A DNA stretch of 64,000 nt from Tritrichomonas musculus (Eukaryota > Parabasalia > Tritrichomonadida > Tritrichomonadidae): positions 4,154,001 through 4,218,000 of the forward strand of contig JAPFFF010000003.1 of NCBI GenBank assembly GCA_039105265.1, read 5' to 3'. The position numbers were made by a program, and so were the translations under genes. Position 1 is the stretch's first letter; every line of letters begins with the position of its first letter. The notes under the pieces were generated by a model. The model was not told the DNA's origin and did not search any database. It saw only the letters and a program-made list of their open reading frames with translations. This document shows, piece by piece, positions 28,601 to 34,624 of this stretch.

Positions 28601-29769
28601 AAAGGAAAAGACAAAAAGAGGCGGCTGCATTAGCACGCAAACAACAAGAAGAAGCAGAAAGAAAGAAACAACAAGAAGAAGCAGAAAGAAAGAGAAAAGA
28701 AGAAGAATCAAAAAGAAAAAGAAAAGTAGAGATAGAAACAAAGCCCAGCTTAAGGAAGGCAGGCAGAAGGAGAATTGAAAAGTCTTCCAAAAAACCATCG
28801 CAAAAAGCATTTGATTTTTCTACGACCGACACAGACGATGAAACAGACAGGTATGAGGAAGAAGACGATGAAATCAAATTTGATGCACCAGCGCATCATC
28901 TCGCCCTCAAGAAGCAAGCAGTCTTTCCCATTTCTCTTTTTGGAATCATCAACCAGGGCAACATGTGCTTTGCCAGTGCGGCCATTCAGTGCTTCATTCG
29001 CATTCCAGTTATCACCAAGTATTTCGCCAACAGAAGCTTCCCTATCAAAAGTTCCAGCTATCTCTACCAGAAGCTGATACTGCTGAGCAAAGTTATTGAT
29101 CCGAATCCTTACTTCATATCACTCAAGCTTGAAGCATTGAAAGAGTCAATTCACAAAAAGTTCTCAAATCAAGAGCAGCAAGATTCTCATGATTTTCTGT
29201 TACACATGATTGACAAACTTTCTGAAGAAAACCAAAATGATTTTCATTGTAAAATTCAGAGATCATTGAAAAGTATTATGAGAAGTACCTTTACTTGCCA
29301 ATCTTGTAATAATATTGATATTATTAAAGAAGTTTTCGTAATCATAGATTTGACTATAGAAGGTAATAATACATTGGATGATTGTATTAAAAAGGTTATT
29401 GGAAGATATGAAATCGAACGAACTTGTCCAGCATGCGGATGCTTAAATGCATCTAAAGTTTCTTGCATTATTAAATGGCCAAATTATCTTATCTTGTCTC
29501 TAAATAGAAGAGGTAACGTTCATCCTATTATTTGTACAGAAAGAATTAATATTGGTGATTACTCTCGTACTTTTACCGGCTCTTATTCATTATTCGGAAT
29601 CATAATGTATCATGGATCAATAGATTTTGGCCATTATTATGCTATAGTTAAAAGTAAAAAAGATGAATGGGCCCTTATTGACGATGATACTTATAAGAAG
29701 GTTGACATTAACAACTACCTTGATCATAATCATATATACATACTCTTTTATCAGCTAAATTCAAGCTGA
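19663..29769 (+). CDS. Giant ubiquitin-specific protease: DUSP, octapeptide repeats, ER/K helix, USP catalytic domain
   Basis: A single open frame of 3,368 residues. Residues about 20-137 resemble a DUSP domain (CYYIDREWYITFEKW, then KSWIELRKLFG). An acidic Ser-rich linker follows, then about 1,080 residues of 8-residue repeats (612-1690; NETVEEEK, SESTEEEK and SGTTEEEK types). Next come about 1,230 residues of Glu/Arg/Lys helix (1797-3032). The C-terminal USP (C19) domain covers about 3086-3366. Its Cys box is NQGNMCFASAAIQC (nucleophile C3102), with zinc-finger pairs CQSC and CPAC, and the His box GHYYAIVK (H3324) followed by WALIDDDTYKKV. It should remove ubiquitin from substrates and looks catalytically competent, although the usual Thr before the Cys is Met. 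The long helix may act as a rigid spacer. Overlapping long antisense frames are artefacts of the repeats. Confidence 0.9.
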   Translation: MLLNLTKNEQDIAKEKKQRERIKKNWEEFKVKDPDEGVICYYIDREWYITFEKWTNDDSYFTNRPSKFPIKLPDITREKANANLGVPCTQKSWIELRKLFGENSKPLKGCYINGKKYGKNEKKTFFDDYKEFNIQFQKDKKVVKKFKKTFPLDWNTSDLKKSALDSCKIRLEEQENYHFFTREDNPIYEYLSLRDLVDTYPGELIFRQFDASEKKDYDDMQDKVKKQKEKEEEEKKREKLQKEEKEVDITINKATSSDSFRRRSSTINIFNYGLNNRLNNKLTNGYNKSFNNAQLGVQNDNNNNDDAYNKLKSGSPSEEDESYQSTSPSEEEEKYQSSSSALILNNIKNYHVLFEETEPPQTQSEMGNTTEWQYSSETQKESDLMKNNKSNVSTISKQRESSSEKTISDSDTSEYKKETQLKSSIETSKDSSSYNIEDSHENQEESATVQRSPSISSSEAKNQHKNREGNEETEGEENKETNNEEKKMNLESEPSEALLQDKDLHADQSHIVAKEESDENTEEKESNKKGTSETKENESDSNLFEEEEEEPDDSWLKEVKGKEGEYEGKIERMQEEGTITRELTDRSCKEPGNEIPQEIKYQLEEAKEEEKSGTTEEEKSGTTEEEKSGTTEEEKSGTTEEEKSGTTEEEKSGTTEEEKSESTEEEKNETIEEEKSEAVETKSESTVETKSESTEEEKNESTEEEKSESTVETKSESTVETKNESTEEEKSESTVETKSESAAEEKSEAVETKSESTEEEKNETVEEEKNESIEEEKSESTVETKSESTDEEKSESTEEEKNETVEEEKNESTEEEKSESTEEEKNETVEEEKSESTEEEKNGTVEEEKSESTEEEKNETVEEEKSESTEEEKNETVEEEKNESTEEEKNETIEEEKSESTEEEKNETIEEEKKEAIETKIASTEEEKNETVEEEKNEAVETKSETVEEEKSETVEEEKSESTEEEKNETDETKSETVEEEKSESTEEEKSESTEEEKNETDETKSETVEEEKSESTEEEKNETVEEEKNEAAETRSESTEEEKNETVEEEKSESTEEEKSESTEEEKNETIEEEKSESTEEEKSETTEEEKSESTVETKNESTEEEKNETIEEEKKEAIETKIASTEEEKNETVEEEKNEAVETKSETVEEEKSETVEEEKSESTEEEKNETDETKSETVEEEKSESTEEEKNETLEEEKNETLEEEKNETLEEEKNETVEEEKSESTEEEKNESTEEEKNETIEEEKNETVEEEKNEAVETRSESTEEEKSETVEEEKNEIVEEEKSESTEEEKNETVEEEKSEAVETRSESTEEEKSETVEEEKNEIVEEEKSESTEEEKSETVEEEKNEIVEEEKSESTEEEKSETVEEEKNETVEEEKSEAAETRSESTEEEKSETVEEEKNEIVEEEKSESTEEEKNETVEEEKNESVETKSETVEEEKSETVEEEKNEAAETKSASIEEEKNEIVEEEKNESVETKSETVEEEKNESVETKSESTEEEKNETVEEEKNETVEEEKNETVEEEKNETVEEEKNETVEEEKNETVEEEKNETVEEEKNETVEEEKNETVEEEKNETVEEEKNEAAETKSASIEEEKNETVEEEKNETVEEEKNETVEEEKNETVEEEKNETVEEEKNETVEEEKNETVEEEKNETVEEEKNESVETKGETVEEEKSESTEEEKNEEVMNKEEKVEIEEEEEGGEASKMSAEEKNETGQSELALEDSTNQLEKEEVLDHSTAKEEESQPESQKASFDVHEDQIQQESLERCAREIPEDDESSPDKYAFQDEQFKQEDEEQQKQIKEIEIQESIEQQKNKLKEEEEIKLQEQRSQAEQEEKRKQEEEQEKKRKEEEELERQKQLELLKQREEQIKQQEEQLKQERERRLLDEERRKQEEIFKQKMEELKRKEEELKKEEERQKQEEEKRKQEELIKRKEEELRQKEENLRLEAERIQKENERIKKEAEQRKQEEENRKREEWIKQQEELLNQKEEQLRIQAQKLKEEEERRKREEKIKQEEQRLKEKEEQLRLRAEQLKKEEERQEQERLRKLEEERINEENRRRERELKEKEEQLRIRAEQLKQEEERLNKERKLKEMEENLRIREEQLKQQLELLNRKSQQNLPDVIDVQERTANPINIDEKQGKQEEDEEEQKRKLEEEEERKRKQEELLQEEKMIQEREEKIRARKLELEKEEELQRQLEEENKRKKEAAARKRHEEEEEAAEKKRQEEAERKRQEEAARKLNEEEEAAEKKRQEEEEAEKKRKEEEEEEAEKKRQEEEAAARRRHEEEEEAAEKKRQEEEAARKRHEEEEEAEKKRKKEEEAERKRQEEEAARRRHEEEEEEAERKRQEEEAARRRHEEEEEEAERKRQEEEAARRRHEEEEEEAERKRQEEEAARRRHEEEEEEAEKKRKEEERKRKQEELLQEEKMIQEREARILARKLELEKEEELQRQLEEENKRKKEAAARKRHEEEEEAAEKKRQEEEIQRRKEEEARRRHEEEEEAAARKRQEEEEKAEKKRQEEEAARKRHEEEEEEAERKRQEEEAARRRHEEEEEEAEKKRKEEERKRKQEELLQEEKMIQEREARILARKLELEKEEELQRQLEEENKRKKEAAARKRHEEEEEAAEKKRQEEEERKKQEEEATRRRHEEEEEEAERKRQEEAARKRHEEEEEEAEKKRKEEAERKRHEEAARKRHEEEEEEAEKKRKEEAERKRQEEAARKRHEEEEEAEKKRKEEAERKRHEEEEEEAERKRQEEEAARRRHEEEEEEAERKRQEEAARRRHEEEEEEAEKKRKEEERKRKQEELLQEEKMIQEREARILARKLELEKEEELQRQLEEENKRKKEAAARKRHEEEEEAAEKKRQEEEAAERKRQEEEEMARKRHEEEEEEAEEKRLEEEEERKIKELEDLRRRRIEREEKKKTTEEEELKKILHEEEEEEAERKRQEEEAERKRQEEEAERKRQEEEAERKRQKEAAALARKQQEEAERKKQQEEAERKRKEEESKRKRKVEIETKPSLRKAGRRRIEKSSKKPSQKAFDFSTTDTDDETDRYEEEDDEIKFDAPAHHLALKKQAVFPISLFGIINQGNMCFASAAIQCFIRIPVITKYFANRSFPIKSSSYLYQKLILLSKVIDPNPYFISLKLEALKESIHKKFSNQEQQDSHDFLLHMIDKLSEENQNDFHCKIQRSLKSIMRSTFTCQSCNNIDIIKEVFVIIDLTIEGNNTLDDCIKKVIGRYEIERTCPACGCLNASKVSCIIKWPNYLILSLNRRGNVHPIICTERINIGDYSRTFTGSYSLFGIIMYHGSIDFGHYYAIVKSKKDEWALIDDDTYKKVDINNYLDHNHIYILFYQLNSS
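21496..24735 (+). repeat. Tandem 24-bp (8-residue) coding repeat array
   Basis: About 135 mostly 24-base units in frame, with occasional 21-base (7-residue) units such as SEAVETK. Three blocks are nearly pure: six SGTTEEEK units (21496-21639), ten NETVEEEK units (24181-24420) and eight NETVEEEK units (24466-24657). Larger composite units are also duplicated, for example the KKEAIETKIASTEEEK block near 22400 and 23010. Homogenised runs imply recent unequal exchange or slippage, so array length probably varies between strains. Confidence 0.92.
26161..28310 (+). repeat. Four dispersed copies of a block of about 190-210 bp in the ER/K-helix coding region
   Basis: A block encoding KQEELLQEEKMIQERE, then LARKLELEKEEELQRQLEEE and KEAAARKRHEEEEEAAEKK, begins near 26161, 26926, 27380 and 28083. 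The copies are almost identical at DNA level and are separated by variable numbers of AERKRQEEE-type units. This is a higher-order repeat built on top of the short repeats. Confidence 0.85.
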
Positions 29770-29935
29770 TTCGAATATACTTTAACAATGCGATTATCAT
29801 TTTATTCATTTATAATTATTGTTTGATTATAAAAGAAAAATTAAAATTTATATTATTTATATTTATTTTCCACTATTAATATATAAATTTATTAATATAA
29901 CAAATAAACAATATCATAATTAAAAAAAAAAAAAA

Positions 29936-30985
29936 TTAACCTCTTGAGTAGAAATAAATATGTCTTCCTTCTTTCTTCCAACCTACTGCACGAGACTTTT
30001 TTAATTTTCTTTTAACATATTTCCAAACAGCATCAGGATTTTCAACCATTGGATCAAGTAATTGTCTGACTTCAGTTTGTGATATATAGTTTCCATTAAA
30101 TGACTTAATAAATTTCACTAAAGGTCTTAGACATTGATCTGCTTGAACATCATAAATAGACTTCCTTCTGATGTAAAAGAAATAAATGTTTAATACTAGG
30201 GCGCCACTGATAATGAGAGTGTTTTTGTATATAAATGATTTTAAGGAGCACATCATCGATTCTGTATATTCTGTTGCAGCAAAAACAGGAGAATTTTCAA
30301 TATTTTTTGTTATTATATCTGGCTCATTAGTTAAAAATTCAATTGTTAAGTTGAATAAACCGGTAAAGTTATTTTTCGTTTTAGCATAAAATTTTTTTAT
30401 CAAAGAATTTTCAATTTCTTCTTGACTCATCCAATCATTTTGAGCTTTATTACATTTGTAAAGCCCAGCTCTTTTTTTTAATTTATTTTTTGTTAGTCCA
30501 ATCATTAACGAAAGTTGTTCAGAATTGCTTTGATTAAGCAAACAAAATCCGTTCAAAAGAATATAATTTTCAATACATTTAACTTTTCCTTCATAGCAAA
30601 TGGCATTTGACGGGAGTGGATAGTTATTTGAATCAGAACATTCAAATGGTTTGGAATCAAAAATCTGCAAAAATTTAAAAAAATTGATGAGTACTTGAAT
30701 TAACATTACTAAGAATATTGTAAGAAAAAAATGCCTAATTGCATTTTTAAGGGCGTCTTTATCTACATTTTCAACGAGTTTCAAATGAAAATTATTTTCT
30801 TCTTTTTTAGCTTGAGCTTCTTTTCTTTCCATCATTTTTAGAATTAGATTAATCAGAGTTTCTTTATCGGCTCTATATGTAACAGATTGCCCATTATCTA
30901 TTAAAATCTCAATTAATTCTTTAGTGCTGTACTTTTCAAGTTGCTCTCTGAATGAATTGTTTGATGATATGCTATTCTCCTTCAT
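29936..30985 (-). CDS. LEM2/Man1/Src1-like inner nuclear membrane protein (HeH + MSC domain)
   Basis: 349 residues. The N-terminus carries a HeH/SAP-like helix-extension-helix at about 12-51 (FREQLEKYSTKELIEILIDN, then KETLINLIL). Two transmembrane helices follow, at about 85-108 and 250-273. Between them lies a lumenal region with the Man1-Src1-C-terminal signature: LPSNAICYEGKVKC then YILLNGFCLL (cysteines 130, 137, 148). After the second helix comes a winged-helix-like tail (VWKYVKRKLKK, GWKKEGRHIYFY). This is the topology of Heh1/Src1, LEM2 and Man1, which tether chromatin to the inner nuclear membrane and recruit ESCRT-III for envelope sealing. It shares a 52-base divergent promoter region with the gene at 31038. 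Confidence 0.82.
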   Translation of the reverse strand: MKENSISSNNSFREQLEKYSTKELIEILIDNGQSVTYRADKETLINLILKMMERKEAQAKKEENNFHLKLVENVDKDALKNAIRHFFLTIFLVMLIQVLINFFKFLQIFDSKPFECSDSNNYPLPSNAICYEGKVKCIENYILLNGFCLLNQSNSEQLSLMIGLTKNKLKKRAGLYKCNKAQNDWMSQEEIENSLIKKFYAKTKNNFTGLFNLTIEFLTNEPDIITKNIENSPVFAATEYTESMMCSLKSFIYKNTLIISGALVLNIYFFYIRRKSIYDVQADQCLRPLVKFIKSFNGNYISQTEVRQLLDPMVENPDAVWKYVKRKLKKSRAVGWKKEGRHIYFYSRG

Positions 30986-31037
30986 TGATTAAATTTTTGG
31001 CCTACTAACGGTTTTTCAAAATTTTAATATTATATAA

Positions 31038-31520
31038 ATGAGCAAGAAACCAAGTTTTCTACTCGAAGATGATTATACATCCAATTCACCTGGACATTCT
31101 AGCCGAATTATACCAGAGAGAAGCAAATCACAATTTGTGAGTATCAATTCATTTCAAATACCAAAAGAACAACCATCTCAGCCTCTTGAAATGGAAAAAC
31201 TACCTGACATAACAGATTTTTTAAATTCGGATGATCTTGCTCTATTATATGCAGACACAGAATCCAACTTAAATAATGAAACATCAGAAATAATTTCTTT
31301 ACTTCAAAAATCTGATGAGTGTTCACAAGTAATTGCAGAAAATCTTGATAATTTTGCAAATGAACTTGATGATCATATCGATTATCTCGAGAAAGTTCCA
31401 GAATTTCAACCAAGATATTTAAACATTCAAGATATTAGAGCTCGAATCAATGTTTCACAAAAATTTTACAAAATACCAAGTTCAAAAATATATTCAGATA
31501 TCCCAAAAATGTTTTCATAA
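31038..31520 (+). CDS. Small hypothetical protein with a helical middle segment
   Basis: 160 residues, start MSKKPSFLLEDDY. The first 60 residues are Ser/Pro-rich and probably disordered. Residues about 65-125 are acidic and helical with heptad-like spacing (DLALLYADTESNLNNE, then LLQKSDECSQVIAENLDNF). The tail is basic. I recognise no family. Coding support comes from the intact frame, biased composition and a divergent arrangement with the Man1-like gene 52 bases away; shared regulation or a nuclear-envelope function is possible but unproven. Confidence 0.6.
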   Translation: MSKKPSFLLEDDYTSNSPGHSSRIIPERSKSQFVSINSFQIPKEQPSQPLEMEKLPDITDFLNSDDLALLYADTESNLNNETSEIISLLQKSDECSQVIAENLDNFANELDDHIDYLEKVPEFQPRYLNIQDIRARINVSQKFYKIPSSKIYSDIPKMFS

Positions 31521-31638
31521 TTTACAATAATATTTTATCATATAATAAAATGTTTTTTAGAGGTATAACAAATATTTTTTATTACATAATATGTTAATAA
31601 CATTTTAAAAATTCAAGGAAAATAGAAATCTGTTTGTC

Positions 31639-34113
31639 TTACACAAAAGTAACAATTTTTTCTTTCATGATCTGGCAAGGTTGAAGATCGTTTAAGTGCT
31701 GATGAGAAAATGTTGCTATCTTTAAAGAATTTGTAAGCGGTGAAGGTAGTAATCTAAGTGCTCCTTCATCACCTACAAATTTGTCTTGAGTAGAGTCACT
31801 TGGAAAACAGTAATAATTATAGGATAAATTATATGTAAGCTGAGCAATATTTTCATCATTCCAAGAGTCTTGAGGACTATGATCTAAAATAATATATCTA
31901 GCTGGCGTTGCTGTTCCAAATTGTGTGCAATTAGAAACAAGATAAAAATCAGCTAATCCACTTGATTGATCAAATACAACTGTTCCCGGTGGAGGATTCT
32001 CGACCTTATCTTCATTATTCATGAATAAACGAATTGTTGAGGATTTATGAACTGCAATAAAAACAAAAGAATTTTGCTTAGTACTTTTTGGTTTTGAATT
32101 GAATGCGTTTTTGAAAGAGGGAAGTTCACTTTTTGCAATTTGAATTAATTCATCTTCAAAACTTCTATAATTTTTACTATTTTGATCACCAAGCTCGGTA
32201 TCACTTAAAAGACGATAAACAATCAAGCCTGATGGTATTTCATTTACAATATCTTTAAACTTTTCTTTTGCACTTTTTACAAATTGTGCTATATTGCTGT
32301 CTGGGATGCACTCATTACTGTTTAATACTAATGTATCTGAGTAGAAACGCGCACATGTTTGATCAATTGAAGCTGACATGCAAATTGTTATTTGACCATT
32401 ATTTTCTGTTTTGTTTTTATATCCTGCAACTCCAATAATTAAAGTCCGACTTAATGGAAGAGGAACATAATATGGAATACCACCAGTTTTAGCTGTTATT
32501 TGAAAAGCCATATCTATTAATAAATCATCAACACCAATTACACCGTTAAAAATTGAATCAGCTAGTATAAAATGAGAAGGAATACCAAGAGAAGTAATAA
32601 GGAGTTGGTTAAGATAATCATATCGTTGCTGATTTTTTTCAGGACAGATAAATATGATAAAAGATGGAACACCATTTTTTCTGATATAATTAAAAATTTC
32701 TCCTCTTATCGAATTATAACCAAAATTGCTTAAATAACGTGTTTCTGGATCATAAAATGAGAGATCTACATCTGTTGCGATCTTTTTAAAACGACGAATA
32801 AAAATATCCCTAACTTGAGATTGGTACGATTCTGGCGCAATGATCAATGGAACTGATTTGATGTTAGAAGGAACAGCAGTATATATTTTTGTAACATCAT
32901 CAATCATTTGACTATTCGGTTTAAAGTGAATGAATTTTTGAGGTGGTTCTTTACTTCGTGCATAAAGTTCTGGAGATTCCAAAACATGGCCTTTTATAAC
33001 AAGAGGATCACCAATTGATAATCCAAAATTTTTAAGAAGAGGAACTGTTTGCTCATCATTTTTTAAAGAAATGATAATTGATTCAAGTTTTTGTTTTCTG
33101 TTTCCAGGGTCCAAAAATAAGGCATCGCGAACAGTATACATCAATGCTGAATCTGCACGTTCAGTTTCTGTAATTCCAATCTGAGAAAGAGCTGAAGATG
33201 GGAGAGAATCTACTTTACCATTGCACATTACATCAACTGTTGGATCATCCGGCTTCGAGAAAAAGTTATACTGGCTCATAAAATAATCTGCAATTGTTAT
33301 TTTCGAATGATCGTTAATTGGTTCAGTTTGAGCTTTTGAATTCCATCTAACCTTAAGAATTCTAACTGTTTGCTGGTGGGAAAGGTGGCGGGTAACATAT
33401 ATCATTTTATTTAATGATTCTTCAATTGATTGTCTTCGTGCAACATTTGAAACTCCTGAAATTAAAATATCATATAGAGTTCCTTTCCTATCAATTCGAG
33501 AAGCTGTATCAAGTACGAGGCATAAATTATTTGAGAAAAAGTCTGGCCTTGGATAAAATCCACCAACGAGTCTGAGATGATCAACATCCGTGTAATCAGT
33601 GTTATTTATGAAATTTTCGTCTAAAGAGGAAAAGCCAAGTTTTGTGAAACAACGATAAATTAATTTGTTTACAATCTGTGAAAAATCAGAAATATTATTT
33701 TGTAAGTTAATTTCTTTTTCCAATGAAATATGAATTTCATAATTAGTACCTTGTTTATCTACATGTGAGATTTCATTTTTTGCTAGATCGTTGTGCGAAG
33801 AAATAATAGTATGATCTTGGTCGAGATAAACTAGCGAGTCCCATTCGGAGGGGTTACCTTCTGGAAAAAGTGTTGAACAAATCAATGTGGAAGCAGTTTT
33901 GCTATTTTCTGGATCAGGATTAACATTAACTTTATATTGATATAATTTTGGAGGGGTGTCGTTTGTGAAACTTATAGGATAAATATTCGTAACAAAATTA
34001 ATTTCTTGACCAGATTTTATGCAAAAATCTTTTGGTAAATCATTGAGGAAGCTGAGCTTTTCGTTTAGCATGTGAAAACACTTCATTTCTCCATTTTCAA
34101 TCATTTTGTTCAT
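31639..34113 (-). CDS. Argonaute/Piwi-family protein with degenerate slicer residues
   Basis: 824 residues. A PAZ-like region at about 225-330 contains YVTRHLSHQQTVRILKVRW and ITIADYFMSQYNFF. A PIWI domain spans about 480-810: FIIFICPEKNQQRYDYL, FQITAKTGGIPYYVPL (K-x-G-G), LIIGVAGY, GLIVYRLLSD, PPPGTVVFDQSS and QFGTATPARYIILDHS. Argonautes bind small RNAs and silence or cleave targets. At the positions of the catalytic tetrad this protein has A563 (Asp in G-I-D), L635 (Asp in Y-R-D-G) and R739 (His in P-T-H-Y), so RNA slicing is not expected. Silencing by binding, chromatin or transcript-level recruitment, or small-RNA storage are the alternatives. A second, active paralogue elsewhere in the genome would not be visible here. 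Confidence 0.9.
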   Translation of the reverse strand: MNKMIENGEMKCFHMLNEKLSFLNDLPKDFCIKSGQEINFVTNIYPISFTNDTPPKLYQYKVNVNPDPENSKTASTLICSTLFPEGNPSEWDSLVYLDQDHTIISSHNDLAKNEISHVDKQGTNYEIHISLEKEINLQNNISDFSQIVNKLIYRCFTKLGFSSLDENFINNTDYTDVDHLRLVGGFYPRPDFFSNNLCLVLDTASRIDRKGTLYDILISGVSNVARRQSIEESLNKMIYVTRHLSHQQTVRILKVRWNSKAQTEPINDHSKITIADYFMSQYNFFSKPDDPTVDVMCNGKVDSLPSSALSQIGITETERADSALMYTVRDALFLDPGNRKQKLESIIISLKNDEQTVPLLKNFGLSIGDPLVIKGHVLESPELYARSKEPPQKFIHFKPNSQMIDDVTKIYTAVPSNIKSVPLIIAPESYQSQVRDIFIRRFKKIATDVDLSFYDPETRYLSNFGYNSIRGEIFNYIRKNGVPSFIIFICPEKNQQRYDYLNQLLITSLGIPSHFILADSIFNGVIGVDDLLIDMAFQITAKTGGIPYYVPLPLSRTLIIGVAGYKNKTENNGQITICMSASIDQTCARFYSDTLVLNSNECIPDSNIAQFVKSAKEKFKDIVNEIPSGLIVYRLLSDTELGDQNSKNYRSFEDELIQIAKSELPSFKNAFNSKPKSTKQNSFVFIAVHKSSTIRLFMNNEDKVENPPPGTVVFDQSSGLADFYLVSNCTQFGTATPARYIILDHSPQDSWNDENIAQLTYNLSYNYYCFPSDSTQDKFVGDEGALRLLPSPLTNSLKIATFSHQHLNDLQPCQIMKEKIVTFV

Positions 34114-34624
34114 AGATATTTACCCTTCAGAAAATTTACCCTTTCATTTTTTATTTCACTTTTCATTTATATTTTTTTATAAATGCGGATAATACTAAAG
34201 CGGTGGCATTGGAAAAAGATAAAAAATTATTGTGCATATAATTTTCCATAAACTTTAATTATAAATATATTTTTACACCTCCAATAAAATACAAAAGCAA
34301 AAGAAAAATATATCATCATATTGATTAATAAAACAAATTGCGATATATGTATTTGACAAATAGAATTGAGACTATTTTTAAAAATGGATCATTCAAAACT
34401 CGAAAAAAAATTGGCTCCAGTGATTCCATATTGCTAACCATTTTAGCAAATACCCTAAGAGCGTAACTTGGCCATCAAATGAAAAAGAAGTGAGAAGTCG
34501 TATTCACCTCAAATTTTCACAGATAGAAAATGATTTTTTAACTTTTTCAGACAAAGATTTGAATTTAACACACCGATTATAAACAATTGAATATTTGAGT
34601 AGTCGAAAGAACGTTAGAAATTTA
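34114..34624. other. Intergenic region with a coding-like relic or tiny spliced gene
   Basis: The region separates the Piwi gene from the LRR gene on the opposite strand. Most is AT-rich. At 34424-34582 there is a strongly coding-like + strand frame (SVTWPSNEKEVRSRIHLKF) with no in-frame ATG, closing at a TAA. An ATG at 34384 opens another frame that stops 18 codons later. Two GT-AG segments starting at 34420 could bridge them: a 27-base one ending at 34446 removes the TGA within the downstream frame, and a 40-base one ending at 34459 would join the 34384 ATG to it. The alternative is simple decay of a gene. Confidence 0.3.

Noticed and set aside
27617-28810. 397-codon antisense frame, Leu/Phe/Val-rich and resembling a membrane protein
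   Set aside because: Hydrophobicity comes only from reading the GAA/AAG repeat in reverse (CTT, TTC codons); not a transporter.
26064-28877. 937-codon antisense open frame (Ser/Leu/Phe-rich)
   Set aside because: It is the reverse of the GAA/AGA-rich ER/K repeat; such repeats lack stops on the other strand. The protein would be meaningless low-complexity, and the sense strand ends in a genuine USP domain.
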